Below, one piece after another: positions 29,311 through 39,754 of a DNA stretch of 64,000 nt (positions within the stretch are counted from its first letter, which is position 1; every line of letters begins with the position of its first letter). This DNA is from Phaeospirillum sp. (GTDB lineage: Bacteria; Pseudomonadota; Alphaproteobacteria; Rhodospirillales; Magnetospirillaceae). The stretch is taken from assembly GCA_030651575.1 (NCBI GenBank), contig JAUSFB010000032.1:396001-460000 (forward strand). The letters are read 5' to 3'. The notes beneath the pieces are model-generated. The model searched no databases, was not told where the DNA came from, and worked only from the letters and a program-made list of their open reading frames with translations. The position numbers were made by a program, and so were the translations under genes.

Positions 29311-30285
29311 CTACATATACTTGGCCAGGTTCCGCCGGATACGGTCCTTCACCGGCTCGCCATCGGCCGGAGCCTCGAAGTCGCGACCGGTGATCTGTTC
29401 GAACAGGGAAATATATTTCTGGCTGAACTCCACCAAGGTGTCGTCGGGGATCGCCGGAATCGGCTGGGTATAGGGATCGCAGCGCGCGGCGATCCACAGC
29501 CGCAGGAACTCCTTATCGAGGCTTTCCGGCTCGTCGCCCTTGGCATGGCGCTCGGGGTAGCTGGCCGCCTGCCAGTAGCGGCTGGAGTCGGGGGTGAGTA
29601 TCTCGTCGGCCAAAGTGATCCGGCCATCGCCGTCGAGGCCGAATTCAAATTTCGTATCGACCAGAATCAGGCCGTTCCGGGCGGAAATCTCGCGCCCCCG
29701 CGCGAACAGCGCCAGGGAAAGCCGCGCCAGCTCGTCCCATTGCGCCTGGGTCAACAAGCCGGTCGATACGATTTCGGCCGGAGAAATCGGGGCGTCGTGC
29801 CCCCCCACCGCGGCCTTGGTGGTAGGAGTCAGGATCGTTTCGGGCAGCTTGTCGTTCTTGACCAGACCATCGGGAAAGTCGAGGCCGTACATATGACGCC
29901 GCCCGGCCCGGTACATGGACCAGATCGAGGTGTCGGTGGACCCGGTAAGGTAATCGCGCACCACCATCTCGATGGGCAGCATGTCGAGGCGACGCCCCAC
30001 CACCACATTGGGATCGGGGTATTCCATGACATGATTGGGGCAGATGTCGTTGGTTGCCTCGAACCAGAAACGGGCGGTCTGGGTCAGCACCTGTCCCTTG
30101 AACGGCACCGCCGCCAGCACCTGATCGAAGGCGCTTTGGCGATCGGTGGAGATCAAGATCCGTCGCCCGTCCGGCAGATCGTAATTCTCCCGCACCTTGC
30201 CCTGATAATAGTTGGGCAGCTCGGGAATGGCGGCTTCGGTGAGCACGCGGGGAATGGCGGCGCGAATCACGGCGGCGGAAAGCAT
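29311..30285 (-). CDS. purC: SAICAR synthase (PurC)
   Basis: 324 residues, the long form of phosphoribosylaminoimidazole-succinocarboxamide synthase. It joins CAIR and aspartate with ATP, the step after PurE. Family motifs: YQGKVRENYDL (ATP glycine loop) near residue 26, STDRQSAFDQ, VVRDYLTGS near 110, and LVDTKFEFG near 208. GGAGG lies seven bases before the ATG at 30285. It stands alone, divergent from a DUF465 gene and convergent with arsA. Confidence 0.96.
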   Translation of the reverse strand: MLSAAVIRAAIPRVLTEAAIPELPNYYQGKVRENYDLPDGRRILISTDRQSAFDQVLAAVPFKGQVLTQTARFWFEATNDICPNHVMEYPDPNVVVGRRLDMLPIEMVVRDYLTGSTDTSIWSMYRAGRRHMYGLDFPDGLVKNDKLPETILTPTTKAAVGGHDAPISPAEIVSTGLLTQAQWDELARLSLALFARGREISARNGLILVDTKFEFGLDGDGRITLADEILTPDSSRYWQAASYPERHAKGDEPESLDKEFLRLWIAARCDPYTQPIPAIPDDTLVEFSQKYISLFEQITGRDFEAPADGEPVKDRIRRNLAKYM

Positions 30286-30469
30286 GGATAGCCTCCGAAG
30301 GGATGGGGGGAGGCAACTTATGGCATTTCGGCGGCGGTCGGGCAAGACAAGCGCGCCATATGTCGTCGATCCGACCGAACGGGTCGATCTAGATCCATTT
30401 CTCTACTGACAACGGCCGCGCCGGAAGGATAAGCTTGCCCTGTCACCCAACCAAGAGGGAGGACCGTAA

Positions 30470-30640
30470 ATGAGCCTTCATGACCGTATCGAGTCTTTGA
30501 AAGCCAAGCACGCGGATCTGGAATCGGCCATCGAGTCGCAGACCCGCAGCCCTAATCCCGATAACTCCCGGATCAACGACCTGAAACGCAGAAAACTGCG
30601 AATCAAGGACGAGTTGACAGACATCACCACCTCGCACTGA
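30470..30640 (+). CDS. DUF465 (YdcH-like) small protein
   Basis: 56 residues, MSLHDRIESLKAKHADLESA at the start and a Lys/Arg-rich helix (DLKRRKLRIKDEL) in the second half. This is the DUF465 pattern: a short helical hairpin of unknown function common in Proteobacteria. GGGAGG lies eight bases before the ATG. A second DUF465 protein is encoded at 34666. A folded intergenic region follows. Confidence 0.85.
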   Translation: MSLHDRIESLKAKHADLESAIESQTRSPNPDNSRINDLKRRKLRIKDELTDITTSH

Positions 30641-30656
30641 CGGCGCCACGGGTCAG

Positions 30657-30915
30657 GAGTCCCGTCTCCGCCTGTCGGAGCGTCGCCGCGCTGGCGTGGG
30701 TCGGGACTCTATCCGCCGCAATGCCTCGCCTCGTCCGCACCCCACCCATCGGGGTGGGCCGCAGGGTGTAACCACATTCGCTGGTTATCCGCCCCAAGCC
30801 GCGTGGCGGCTCACTTCCAGCCGCTCTAAACTGCCTTTGCAATATTTGCTGAATTGCGGCATCCTCCCCACTCGTATGGAGGGACGGCCACCCGCTTTGG
30901 CGGGTGCAACGTCCC
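30657..30915. other. Highly folded intergenic region before prpE
   Basis: The 311-bp gap between the DUF465 gene and prpE contains several exact stems. GAGTCCCG (30657-30664) pairs with CGGGACTC (30702-30709) and encloses two smaller hairpins (30666-30680 and 3084-series 30684-30696), like a three-way junction. CCCACCC/GGGTGGG form a hairpin near 30742-30759. GGGACG (30881-30886) with CGTCCC (30910-30915) encloses CACCCGC/GCGGGTG (30889-30906). It could be a structured leader of prpE, a small RNA, or a repeat element. No coding frame is convincing. Confidence 0.5.
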
Positions 30916-30951
30916 CCACCGGGAGCGGCAAAGCAGAGGAACCAGCCCAAC

Positions 30952-32868
30952 ATGACCAACCCATACCAGCAGGCCTACGACAGATCATTGAAGGATCCCG
31001 AGGGATTTTGGGGCGAAGCCGCCCAACTCGTCCATTGGTCCAAGCCCTGGGACAAAGTCCTGGATTCCTCCAACAAGCCGTTCTACCGCTGGTTCGTCGG
31101 CGCCGAGACCAACACCTGCCACAACGCCATCGACCGCCATGTGGCGGATGGGCGCGGCAAGCAGGCCGCCATCATCTACGACAGCCCGGTCACCAACACC
31201 AAGCGGACCATCAGCTACGACGAGTTGCTCGATCAGGTGTCCCGTCTGGCCGGCGTCATGGCCGGTCTGGGCGTCGCCAAGGGCGACCGCGTCCTGCTTT
31301 ACATGCCCATGGTGCCCGAGGCCCTGGCCGGCATGCTGGCGGTGGCCCGTCTGGGCGCCGTGCACTCGGTGGTGTTCGGCGGCTTTGCCCCCACCGAGCT
31401 GGCGATCCGCATCAACGACGCCAAGCCGAAGGTCATCTTGTCCGCCTCCTGCGGCATCGAGGGCTCCAAGGTGCTGCCCTACAAGCCCATGCTTGACCAG
31501 GCCATCGAACTGTCCGAGCACAAGCCGTCCAACGTCATCATGTACCAGCGCCCGCAGGCCAAGGCCGAGCTGATCGCCGGACGCGACCTTGACTGGACCG
31601 AGGCGTCCGCCGCCGCCCAGCCCCATGGCTGCGTGCCGGTGAAGGCGACCGATCCGCTTTACATCCTTTACACCTCCGGCACCACCGGCCAGCCCAAAGG
31701 CGTCGTGCGCGACAATGGCGGCCACATGGTGGCGCTGATGTGGTCCATGAAGTACATCTACAACATCAAGCCGGGCGAAGTGTTCTGGTCGGCCTCGGAT
31801 GTGGGCTGGGTGGTCGGACACTCCTACATCTGCTACGGCCCGCTGCTGAACGGCAGCACCACCCTGGTCTACGAGGGCAAGCCGGTCGGCACCCCCGACG
31901 CCGGCGCTTTCTGGCGGGTCATCAGCGAGCACAAGGTGGCGTCGCTGTTCACCGCGCCGACCGCCTTCCGCGCCATCAAGCGCGAGGATCCCAACGCCGA
32001 ACTGATCAAGAAATACGATATGTCCAGCTTCCGCGCCCTGTTCCTGGCGGGCGAGCGTTCGGACCCCGACACCATCAACTGGGCGGTGAGCAATCTGAAG
32101 GTCCCGGTGGTCGACCACTGGTGGCAGACCGAGACCGGCTGGGCCATCGCCTCCAACTGCCTGGGCCTGCACGAATTCCCCATCAAGCCGGGCTCGCCCA
32201 CCAAGCCGGTTCCGGGCTGGGGCCTCGAAGTGCTGGACGAAGGGCATCAGCCCTGCGAGGCCGGCAAGGTCGGATCGCTGGTGGTCCGCTTGCCGTTGCC
32301 GCCCGGCGCCCTGCTGACCCTGTGGAACGCCGACCAACGTTGCATCGACAGCTACTATGCCGAGTTCCCCGGCTGCTACAAGACCGCCGATGCCGGCATG
32401 ATCGACGAAGACGGCTACGCCTATGTCATGTCGCGCACCGATGACATCATCAATGTCGCCGGTCACCGCCTTTCCACCGGCGGCATGGAAGAAGTCCTGG
32501 CCAGCCATCCCGACGTCGCCGAATGCGCCGTGATCGGAGTGGCCGACCAGTTAAAGGGACAACTGCCGCTCGGCTTCATCTGCCTCAAGGCCGGCGTCAC
32601 CAAAAGCGACGACCAGATCATCGCCGAGGTGGTCAGGCTGGTGCGCGAGAAGATCGGCCCCGTCGCCGCCTTCAAAACCTGCACCGTGGTCAAACGCCTG
32701 CCCAAGACCCGCTCGGGCAAGATTCTGCGCGGCACCATGCAAAAAATCGCCGATAATCAGGAATTCAAGATGCCGGCGACCATCGACGATCCTTCCATCC
32801 TGGAAGAAATCGAAGAATCGCTGGAAGGCGTCGGCTACGCCAAAGCCCGCAAGGAATCGGCGGAGTAA
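30952..32868 (+). CDS. prpE: Propionate--CoA ligase (PrpE)
   Basis: 638 residues of the acyl-CoA synthetase superfamily, closest to PrpE. It activates propionate (and probably acetate) with ATP and CoA through an acyl-AMP. Seen: P-loop YTSGTTGQPKG near residue 240, the DVGWVVGHSYICYGPLL segment, WWQTETGW near 385, and the acetylation-controlled lysine in TRSGKILRGTM near 590. A complete ligase with normal length. AGAGGA lies 11 bases upstream. No other propionate genes are adjacent. A strong hairpin follows. Confidence 0.94.
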   Translation: MTNPYQQAYDRSLKDPEGFWGEAAQLVHWSKPWDKVLDSSNKPFYRWFVGAETNTCHNAIDRHVADGRGKQAAIIYDSPVTNTKRTISYDELLDQVSRLAGVMAGLGVAKGDRVLLYMPMVPEALAGMLAVARLGAVHSVVFGGFAPTELAIRINDAKPKVILSASCGIEGSKVLPYKPMLDQAIELSEHKPSNVIMYQRPQAKAELIAGRDLDWTEASAAAQPHGCVPVKATDPLYILYTSGTTGQPKGVVRDNGGHMVALMWSMKYIYNIKPGEVFWSASDVGWVVGHSYICYGPLLNGSTTLVYEGKPVGTPDAGAFWRVISEHKVASLFTAPTAFRAIKREDPNAELIKKYDMSSFRALFLAGERSDPDTINWAVSNLKVPVVDHWWQTETGWAIASNCLGLHEFPIKPGSPTKPVPGWGLEVLDEGHQPCEAGKVGSLVVRLPLPPGALLTLWNADQRCIDSYYAEFPGCYKTADAGMIDEDGYAYVMSRTDDIINVAGHRLSTGGMEEVLASHPDVAECAVIGVADQLKGQLPLGFICLKAGVTKSDDQIIAEVVRLVREKIGPVAAFKTCTVVKRLPKTRSGKILRGTMQKIADNQEFKMPATIDDPSILEEIEESLEGVGYAKARKESAE

Positions 32869-32892
32869 TTCACCGCCCTTGCCTCCTGACGA

Positions 32893-32924
32893 CAACGCCC
32901 CCCGGAGACATCCGGGGGGCGTTG
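32893..32924 (+). terminator. prpE terminator
   Basis: A perfect 14-bp stem, CAACGCCCCCCGGA with TCCGGGGGGCGTTG, around the loop GACA, 25 bases after the prpE stop. It is followed by a mildly T-rich stretch. Confidence 0.85.
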
Positions 32925-32954
32925 CTGCTTGTTCCACACCGCGGCATCAAAGCA

Positions 32955-33185
32955 TCAGTATCCCTGCCCGGTGGTCATGGCGGATACTGGCAAGTGTTCC
33001 AACAGCACCTCTATGGCGTGGAGACGATCGGCGCAGATGTCGCGCGATGGGCAGTCATGGCGCTGGGCGCACCCCAAGGCCACGGCAGCGGTGCATCGCG
33101 CCACTTCCGGGTCCGAGCCCCGCCCGACCCATTTCAGGGCCAGATCAAGACCGGCGATACAGGTTGGAGTTATCAGGGTCCCCAT
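32955..33185 (-). CDS. Hypothetical Cys-containing small protein
   Basis: 76 residues, not recognised. It carries five cysteines, four of them in a spaced set (CTAAVALGC, DCPSRDIC), followed by an amphipathic helix (ADRLHAIEVLLEHL). The pattern could hold a metal or Fe-S cluster, but this is a guess. GAGGT lies five bases before the ATG and third codon positions are G/C rich, which supports coding. Overlapping frames of similar length exist on the other strand, so the call is tentative. The next 297 bp to the phosphofructokinase stop hold only the terminator at 33336 and a weak inverted repeat at 33199-33221. Confidence 0.45.
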   Translation of the reverse strand: MGTLITPTCIAGLDLALKWVGRGSDPEVARCTAAVALGCAQRHDCPSRDICADRLHAIEVLLEHLPVSAMTTGQGY

Positions 33186-33335
33186 GGCCTACCTCGTTGA
33201 TCACGCCAAATTTCAGTGATCGAAACCGACCCTCGAAGCCTATGCCGGAGCAAAGGGTAGCGCAACCAAAGATCAATACCACCTCAGGATAGGTTCTCCG
33301 AAAAGGTGACACCCTAACGACATATGAAATCGGAC

Positions 33336-33363
33336 AAAAAAAACCGCCCACAGTCGCGGGCGG
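33336..33363 (-). terminator. Rho-independent terminator of the phosphofructokinase gene
   Basis: On the minus strand, CCGCCC pairs with GGGCGG around an 8-base loop and is followed by eight T. It is the most canonical terminator in the window and lies about 120 bases after the phosphofructokinase stop. Confidence 0.88.
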
Positions 33364-33482
33364 CTTGAAAAGTTGCTTTAGAGAGGGAGGCCGGCCTCGG
33401 GGGGAGGCCAACATCTGGAATAAATCTAACAATCACTATCGGCGAGGTCAACCACTTTTATCGCGCCGCGAAATCATGACCG

Positions 33483-34574
33483 TCAATTCCCCATCTCACC
33501 GATATAGATACCAAGGCCCCGCGCGGTCTGCGCCAAGGTGCCATAGGGGTCGATGGCTCGGGTGACGCCGGCCACGTCGGTAATCGGCACGTCGGTCACC
33601 TGGCCGTGCTGCCAAGCCACCATGCGGCCCAGCTTGCCCTGGGCGATCAGGTCCACCGCATGGACGCCGAAAGCGGAAGCGATGATGCGGTCGCGCATGG
33701 AGGGCATTCCGCCCCGCTGCACATGCCCCAGCACGGTGACGCGGGTCTCGGCATGCACCATGTCGCCCAGGCGGGCGGCCAAATACTGGCCGATGCCGCC
33801 ATAGCGATTTTCACCACCAGTCTGGACGGTGGTGACCACCTCGCCCTTCTCGGTCTTGCACCCCTCCGCCACCACCAGCAGGGCGTGCTTGCGGCCTTCG
33901 GAGCGGACCTCGGCGATCTTGTCGGCGATCCCTTCCAGGGTATAGGGAATCTCGGGCATCAGAACCACGTCGGCGCCGCCGGCAATGCCGGCATTGACGG
34001 CGATATGTCCGACATCGCGCCCCATCACCTCCAGAATCATCACGCGGTGATGGCTGGCGGCGGTGGGAGCCAGACGATCGATGGCCTCACCGGCGACATT
34101 CAGCGCGGTGGCGAAGCCGATGGCGTAATCGGTGCAGGCGACGTCGTTATCGATCGTCTTGGGAATACCGACCATGGGAATGCCGCCCTTGCGGCAGAGA
34201 TTGTTGAGGATGCGCATGGAACCGTCGCCGCCGATCACGATCAGCGCCTCGATCCCCAGTTCGCGATAGCCGTCGACGAACTCCTGCGAACGATCCTTGG
34301 TGCTGCCATCCGGCATGGGATAGGCGAAGGGGTCGCCCTTGTTGATAGTCCCCAGGATGGTTCCGCCCAGCCGGAGCATATCGCCGGTCACCAGCGACAG
34401 GTCCAGTTCCATGAAATTGAGCGGACGATCCATCAGACCAAGGCTGCCGTCGCGGATGCCGAGCACCCGCCAGCCATAGTTCCGGATGGCGCGATGAACC
34501 ACCGCGCGCAAGGCGGCGTTGAGGCCGGCGCAGTCGCCGCCGCTGGTCAGAATACCGATACGCTTCTCACCCAT
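33483..34574 (-). CDS. pfkA: 6-phosphofructokinase (PfkA family, mixed nucleotide signature)
   Basis: 363 residues of the PfkA superfamily. It phosphorylates fructose 6-phosphate to the 1,6-bisphosphate. The phosphoryl-donor motif GGDGS (about residue 113) has Gly, as in ATP enzymes, while PKTIDND (about 136) has the Lys typical of pyrophosphate enzymes. This Gly/Lys combination is known from a group of mostly ATP-using long PFKs, so the donor is probably ATP, but PPi cannot be excluded. GGGAG eight bases before the ATG at 34574 fixes the start; an in-frame ATG 33 bases upstream lacks one. A T-rich terminator follows. Confidence 0.9.
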   Translation of the reverse strand: MGEKRIGILTSGGDCAGLNAALRAVVHRAIRNYGWRVLGIRDGSLGLMDRPLNFMELDLSLVTGDMLRLGGTILGTINKGDPFAYPMPDGSTKDRSQEFVDGYRELGIEALIVIGGDGSMRILNNLCRKGGIPMVGIPKTIDNDVACTDYAIGFATALNVAGEAIDRLAPTAASHHRVMILEVMGRDVGHIAVNAGIAGGADVVLMPEIPYTLEGIADKIAEVRSEGRKHALLVVAEGCKTEKGEVVTTVQTGGENRYGGIGQYLAARLGDMVHAETRVTVLGHVQRGGMPSMRDRIIASAFGVHAVDLIAQGKLGRMVAWQHGQVTDVPITDVAGVTRAIDPYGTLAQTARGLGIYIGEMGN

Positions 34575-34665
34575 ATTTTCTTCTCCCGACATCCTTACCT
34601 TACCCATACCGTTTCCCGCTGAGTTCTGCTACCGTCATGCCTGGATTTCAGGTTCCCATTTCGCC

Positions 34666-34872
34666 ATGATCGATGACAATCTCGAAGATGTCCGCCGGCA
34701 GCTCACCGAACTCAAGACCGAGCACCGTGACCTGGACGATGTAATTTCTCGCGTGGTGGAAGGGATTCCCTTTGATCAGCTCCGCCTGCAACGGCTGAAG
34801 AAACGCAAGCTGTCCTTGAAGGACGAGATTGCCCGGCTGGAGAACGCGCTGATTCCCGACATTATCGCCTGA
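34666..34872 (+). CDS. DUF465 (YdcH-like) small protein
   Basis: 68 residues in two charged helices: DNLEDVRRQLTELKTEHRDL, then DQLRLQRLKKRKLSLKDEIA. It belongs to the same family as the 56-residue protein encoded at 30470, and the basic LKKRKLSLKDE block corresponds to its LKRRKLRIKDE block. Function unknown; cytoplasmic coiled coil likely. It precedes folK by 6 bp and is probably co-transcribed with folK and folB. Confidence 0.85.
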   Translation: MIDDNLEDVRRQLTELKTEHRDLDDVISRVVEGIPFDQLRLQRLKKRKLSLKDEIARLENALIPDIIA

Positions 34873-34878
34873 TCGCTT

Positions 34879-35364
34879 ATGGTACGGGCATTCCTCGGTC
34901 TCGGCACCAATCTGGGCGACCGCCACGCCAATCTGCGCGCCGCCCTGGGGGCGCTGGCCCATATTTCCCCGGTCGAATCGGTCTCCGGCATCTGGGAGAC
35001 GGCGCCGCTTTACGTCGTCGATCAGCCGGCCTTTCTCAATATGGCGGTCGGCCTCGTCACCGACTTGCCCCCGCTGGACCTGCTGCGCCAGTTGAAAATC
35101 CTGGAGACGGAGCTGGGCCGTGTGGCGTCGATCCGCTTTGGGCCGCGCCTGATCGACCTCGACATCCTGTTCTACGACGATACGGTCATGGATGACGAAA
35201 TCCTGACCCTGCCCCATCCCCGCCTGACCGAGCGACGCTTTGCCCTGGCGCCGCTGGCCGAGATCGCAGGTGGATTGACACACCCCATCTCCGGCCTGAC
35301 CGTCGCCTCGCTGCTGGCCAACCTGCCCGAGGATGATGAGATCCGGTTCATCGGGGCGCTATAG
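34879..35364 (+). CDS. folK: HPPK, 6-hydroxymethyl-dihydropterin pyrophosphokinase (FolK)
   Basis: 161 residues. It transfers pyrophosphate from ATP to hydroxymethyl-dihydropterin in folate synthesis. Visible: LGLGTNLGDRHANL at the N-terminus, SGIWETAPLYVVDQPAFLN, and RFGPRLIDLDILFYDD (metal-binding Asp pair) near 92-107, followed by LPHPRLTERRFALAPLAE. Normal length. It sits between a DUF465 gene and folB, so two folate steps are clustered. Confidence 0.96.
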   Translation: MVRAFLGLGTNLGDRHANLRAALGALAHISPVESVSGIWETAPLYVVDQPAFLNMAVGLVTDLPPLDLLRQLKILETELGRVASIRFGPRLIDLDILFYDDTVMDDEILTLPHPRLTERRFALAPLAEIAGGLTHPISGLTVASLLANLPEDDEIRFIGAL

Positions 35365-35392
35365 CACTTGCGCCGGACTTGACAGCCGCGCT

Positions 35393-35878
35393 ATGACCCT
35401 GCCTTTCCCCTCATCGGAGGGGATCATAAGGACCAAGGCCATCGTGTTCGTGCAACGCAAGCAATCAGAGACCCAAGCCGCCGAGGCGACCGCGCGGCGG
35501 CTTTATCGTATCCTGGTGCGCGATCTGGTGCTGAAATGCTCCATCGGCATCCATGCTCATGAATTGCTGGCGCCACAGCGGGTGCGCATCAACGTCGATA
35601 TGGCCGTGCTGGAGCAGGCGGGGCCGCTCTGCGACGACATCGCCAATGTGGTGTCCTACGAGGACGTCATCTCGGGGATCAAGACGATGCTGGCCGACGG
35701 CCACATCAATCTGGTGGAAACCCTGGCCGAAAAGATCGCCGAACTATGCCTCAGCGACGGACGGGTGGAAACCGCCCGGATCCGTGTGGAAAAGCTGGAT
35801 GTCTATGCCGAGGCGGCCTCCGTCGGCATCGAGATCGAGCGCAGCTATGCTGGCTCGACCCCGGCCGGGCAGCCCTAA
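35393..35878 (+). CDS. folB: Dihydroneopterin aldolase (FolB)
   Basis: 161 residues. It cleaves dihydroneopterin to hydroxymethyl-dihydropterin, the substrate of FolK. The FolB core starts near residue 40 ([18 protein letters not shown]) and contains the active-site region [11 protein letters not shown] and [14 protein letters not shown]. The first 35 residues are an extension not found in most FolB proteins, so an internal start is possible, but ATG 35393 is the best codon available. The stop overlaps that of the convergent gapR homologue by 4 bp. Confidence 0.9.
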   Translation: MTLPFPSSEGIIRTKAIVFVQRKQSETQAAEATARRLYRILVRDLVLKCSIGIHAHELLAPQRVRINVDMAVLEQAGPLCDDIANVVSYEDVISGIKTMLADGHINLVETLAEKIAELCLSDGRVETARIRVEKLDVYAEAASVGIEIERSYAGSTPAGQP

Positions 35879-36138
35879 ATCTCGCCGATGGCGGCGAGGT
35901 AGAGTTCGAGAATCTGGTCTTCCTCCTCGCGCTCCTGGCGGTCCTTCTTGCGCAAGGATACGATCTTGCGAATGATCTTGGTGTCGAAGCCCTGGCTCTT
36001 GCTCTGGGCATAGACGTCCTTGATATCCGCCGACAGCGCTTTCTTCTCTTCCTCCAGCCGCTCGATCCGCTCAATGAACTGGCGAAGCGCATCGGCGGCG
36101 ATTCCACCGATCTGACTGGACTTTTGTTCTTCGCTCAT
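35875..36138 (-). CDS. gapR: GapR-like DNA-binding protein (DUF2312)
   Basis: 87 residues. It aligns along its length with Caulobacter GapR, the nucleoid-associated protein that binds overtwisted AT-rich DNA ahead of replication and transcription forks. Shared features: a central coiled coil ([20 protein letters not shown]), [30 protein letters not shown] and the LYLAAIG ending. Cytoplasmic and abundant in the known case. ATG 36138 is preceded by a weak ribosome site. It is monocistronic. Confidence 0.88.
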   Translation of the reverse strand: MSEEQKSSQIGGIAADALRQFIERIERLEEEKKALSADIKDVYAQSKSQGFDTKIIRKIVSLRKKDRQEREEEDQILELYLAAIGEI

Positions 36139-36242
36139 GAAAACGGGCCTCTCTGTCGGGTTGGGCTCAGACCATAGCCAAGGGCCGGTCGCGGTTCAAG
36201 CCACTGTTGCAGCCGGACAAGCTGCGCTGTTACGCTGTCCGG

Positions 36243-36365
36243 ATGAAGTGCGTCCTCGCCCTGGCCCTGCTTTGCCTGACCCTCGCCGCCTGCGGGAATT
36301 GCGAGGCGGAAGGCAATAACGACGAACACAAGGGACGCTGCTGGATCTTCTCGAAGGTCCTCTGA
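36243..36365 (+). CDS. Possible 40-residue lipoprotein
   Basis: 40 codons from ATG 36243 to TGA. Residues 3-16 are hydrophobic and end in the lipobox LAAC (Cys17), then a short mature part with two further cysteines (GNC, RCW) and a cluster of charged residues. Signal peptidase II would leave a 24-residue lipopeptide. An inverted repeat (CCGGACA at 36213-36219, TGTCCGG at 36236-36242) ends exactly at the start codon and could hide the ribosome site. No strong Shine-Dalgarno sequence. Small entericidin-like or VirB7-like lipoproteins look similar, but none is claimed. Confidence 0.5.
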   Translation: MKCVLALALLCLTLAACGNCEAEGNNDEHKGRCWIFSKVL

Positions 36366-36409
36366 CACCAGCCAACGTATTACCCACGATCATCAGGACA
36401 GGAAAACGG

Positions 36410-38221
<1,812 letters not shown>

Positions 38222-38278
38222 GGCCGCCTTGCCGCTGCGGCATAGTGCGGGCTCCACTCTCACCGAGGCCCGCCGACC

Positions 38279-39742
38279 ATGAAGCTCAACGACCCCTCCC
38301 TGCTCAAGTCCCTGGCCTATGTGAACGGCTCCTGGTCCGCCGCCGATAGCGGCGCGCGGTTCGACGTCCTCAATCCCGCCGATGGCGCCGTACTGGCCGC
38401 CGTCCCCGACATGGGCGCGACCGAGACCCGGCGCGCCATCGAGGCCGCCAACGCCGCATGGCCGGCCTGGAAGGCCAAGACCGGCAAGGAACGCTCGGCG
38501 ATCCTGCGCGGCTGGTTCAACCTGATCATGGCCAATCAGGAGGATCTGGCCACCCTGCTGACCGCCGAGCAGGGCAAGCCGCTGGCCGAGGCCAGGGGCG
38601 AAATCGCCTATGGCGCATCCTTCATCGAATGGTTTGCCGAGGAGGCCAAGCGGGTCTATGGCGACGTCATCCCCGGTCACGGCGCGGATAAGCGCATCGT
38701 GGTGCTAAAGGAGTCGATCGGAGTCGTGGCGGCGGTGACGCCGTGGAACTTCCCCACCGCCATGATCACCCGCAAATGCGCCCCCGCCCTGGCGGTGGGC
38801 TGCCCGGTGGTGATCAAGCCGGCCGAAGACACTCCCCTTTCCGCCCTCGCCCTGGCCGAATTGGCCGAGCGGGCCGGTATGCCCAAGGGGGTGTTCAACA
38901 TCGTCACCACCCGCCACCCCGCCGCGGTCGGCGGCGAGATGACCGGCAATCCGCTGGTGCGCAAACTGTCCTTCACCGGCTCCACCGAAGTGGGCAAACT
39001 GCTGATGAGCCAATGCGCCGCCACGGTCAAGAAGGTCAGCCTGGAGCTGGGCGGCAACGCCCCCTTCATCGTGTTCGACGACGCCGACCTGGATGCCGCC
39101 GTCCTGGGGGCCATGGCCTCCAAATACCGCAATGCCGGCCAGACCTGCGTCTGCGCCAACCGCCTGCTGGTTCAAGACGGCGTCCATGACGAGTTCGCGC
39201 GCCGCCTCGCCAAGGCGGTCGCCGCCCTCAAGGTCGGCCCCGGCCTCACCACTGACGCCAACCAGGGTCCGCTGATCAATGACGAGGCGGTGGAGAAGGT
39301 CGAACGCCTGCTGGCCGACGCGATCGCCAAGGGCGCGACCGTCGTCTGCGGCGGCAAGCGTCACGAACTGGGCCGCACCTTCTTCGAGCCCACCATCGTC
39401 ACCGGCGTCACCACCGGAATGGATATTGCCCACCAGGAAATCTTTGGGCCGGTGGCGCCGCTGTTCCGCTTCCAGACCGAGGCTGAGGCCATCGCCATGG
39501 CCAACGCCACCCCGTTCGGGCTGGCGGCGTATTTCTATGCCGGAAACATCGCCCGCGTCTGGCGGGTCGCCGAAAAGCTGGAATACGGTATCGTCGGCAT
39601 CAACGAGGGCATGATTTCCACCGAAGTCGCCCCATTCGGCGGCGTCAAGGAGTCCGGCATCGGCCGCGAAGGCAGCAAATACGGCTGCGACGACTTCCTG
39701 GAAATCAAATACCTCTGCATGGGCGGCATCAAGGAAGAGTAG
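38279..39742 (+). CDS. gabD: Succinate-semialdehyde dehydrogenase, NAD(P)+ dependent
   Basis: 487 residues of the aldehyde dehydrogenase superfamily, closest to GabD. It oxidises succinic semialdehyde to succinate. Seen: TPWNFPTAMITRK (cofactor), KPAEDTPLSALAL, LELGGNAPFIVFDDADLDAA with the general-base Glu, and AGQTCVCANR with the catalytic Cys (about 288). The C-terminal GREGSKYGCDDFLEIKYLC ending is typical. No 4-aminobutyrate transaminase gene is adjacent, so the aldehyde may come from other routes. A dispersed repeat follows. Confidence 0.93.
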   Translation: MKLNDPSLLKSLAYVNGSWSAADSGARFDVLNPADGAVLAAVPDMGATETRRAIEAANAAWPAWKAKTGKERSAILRGWFNLIMANQEDLATLLTAEQGKPLAEARGEIAYGASFIEWFAEEAKRVYGDVIPGHGADKRIVVLKESIGVVAAVTPWNFPTAMITRKCAPALAVGCPVVIKPAEDTPLSALALAELAERAGMPKGVFNIVTTRHPAAVGGEMTGNPLVRKLSFTGSTEVGKLLMSQCAATVKKVSLELGGNAPFIVFDDADLDAAVLGAMASKYRNAGQTCVCANRLLVQDGVHDEFARRLAKAVAALKVGPGLTTDANQGPLINDEAVEKVERLLADAIAKGATVVCGGKRHELGRTFFEPTIVTGVTTGMDIAHQEIFGPVAPLFRFQTEAEAIAMANATPFGLAAYFYAGNIARVWRVAEKLEYGIVGINEGMISTEVAPFGGVKESGIGREGSKYGCDDFLEIKYLCMGGIKEE

Positions 39743-39754
39743 CCCGGCGCCACA

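Noticed and set aside
30646-30675. Stretch resembling the 3' end of a tRNA (T-arm-like stem and CCGCC end)
   Set aside because: No acceptor, D or anticodon arm can be built upstream, and the loop is eight bases instead of seven.
30985-32508. 507-codon minus-strand frame opposite prpE
   Set aside because: Shadow of prpE with low-complexity Gly/His/Gln composition.
33145-33432. 95-codon minus-strand frame
   Set aside because: It runs through the T-rich terminator at 33336 and overlaps the better supported 76-codon frame.
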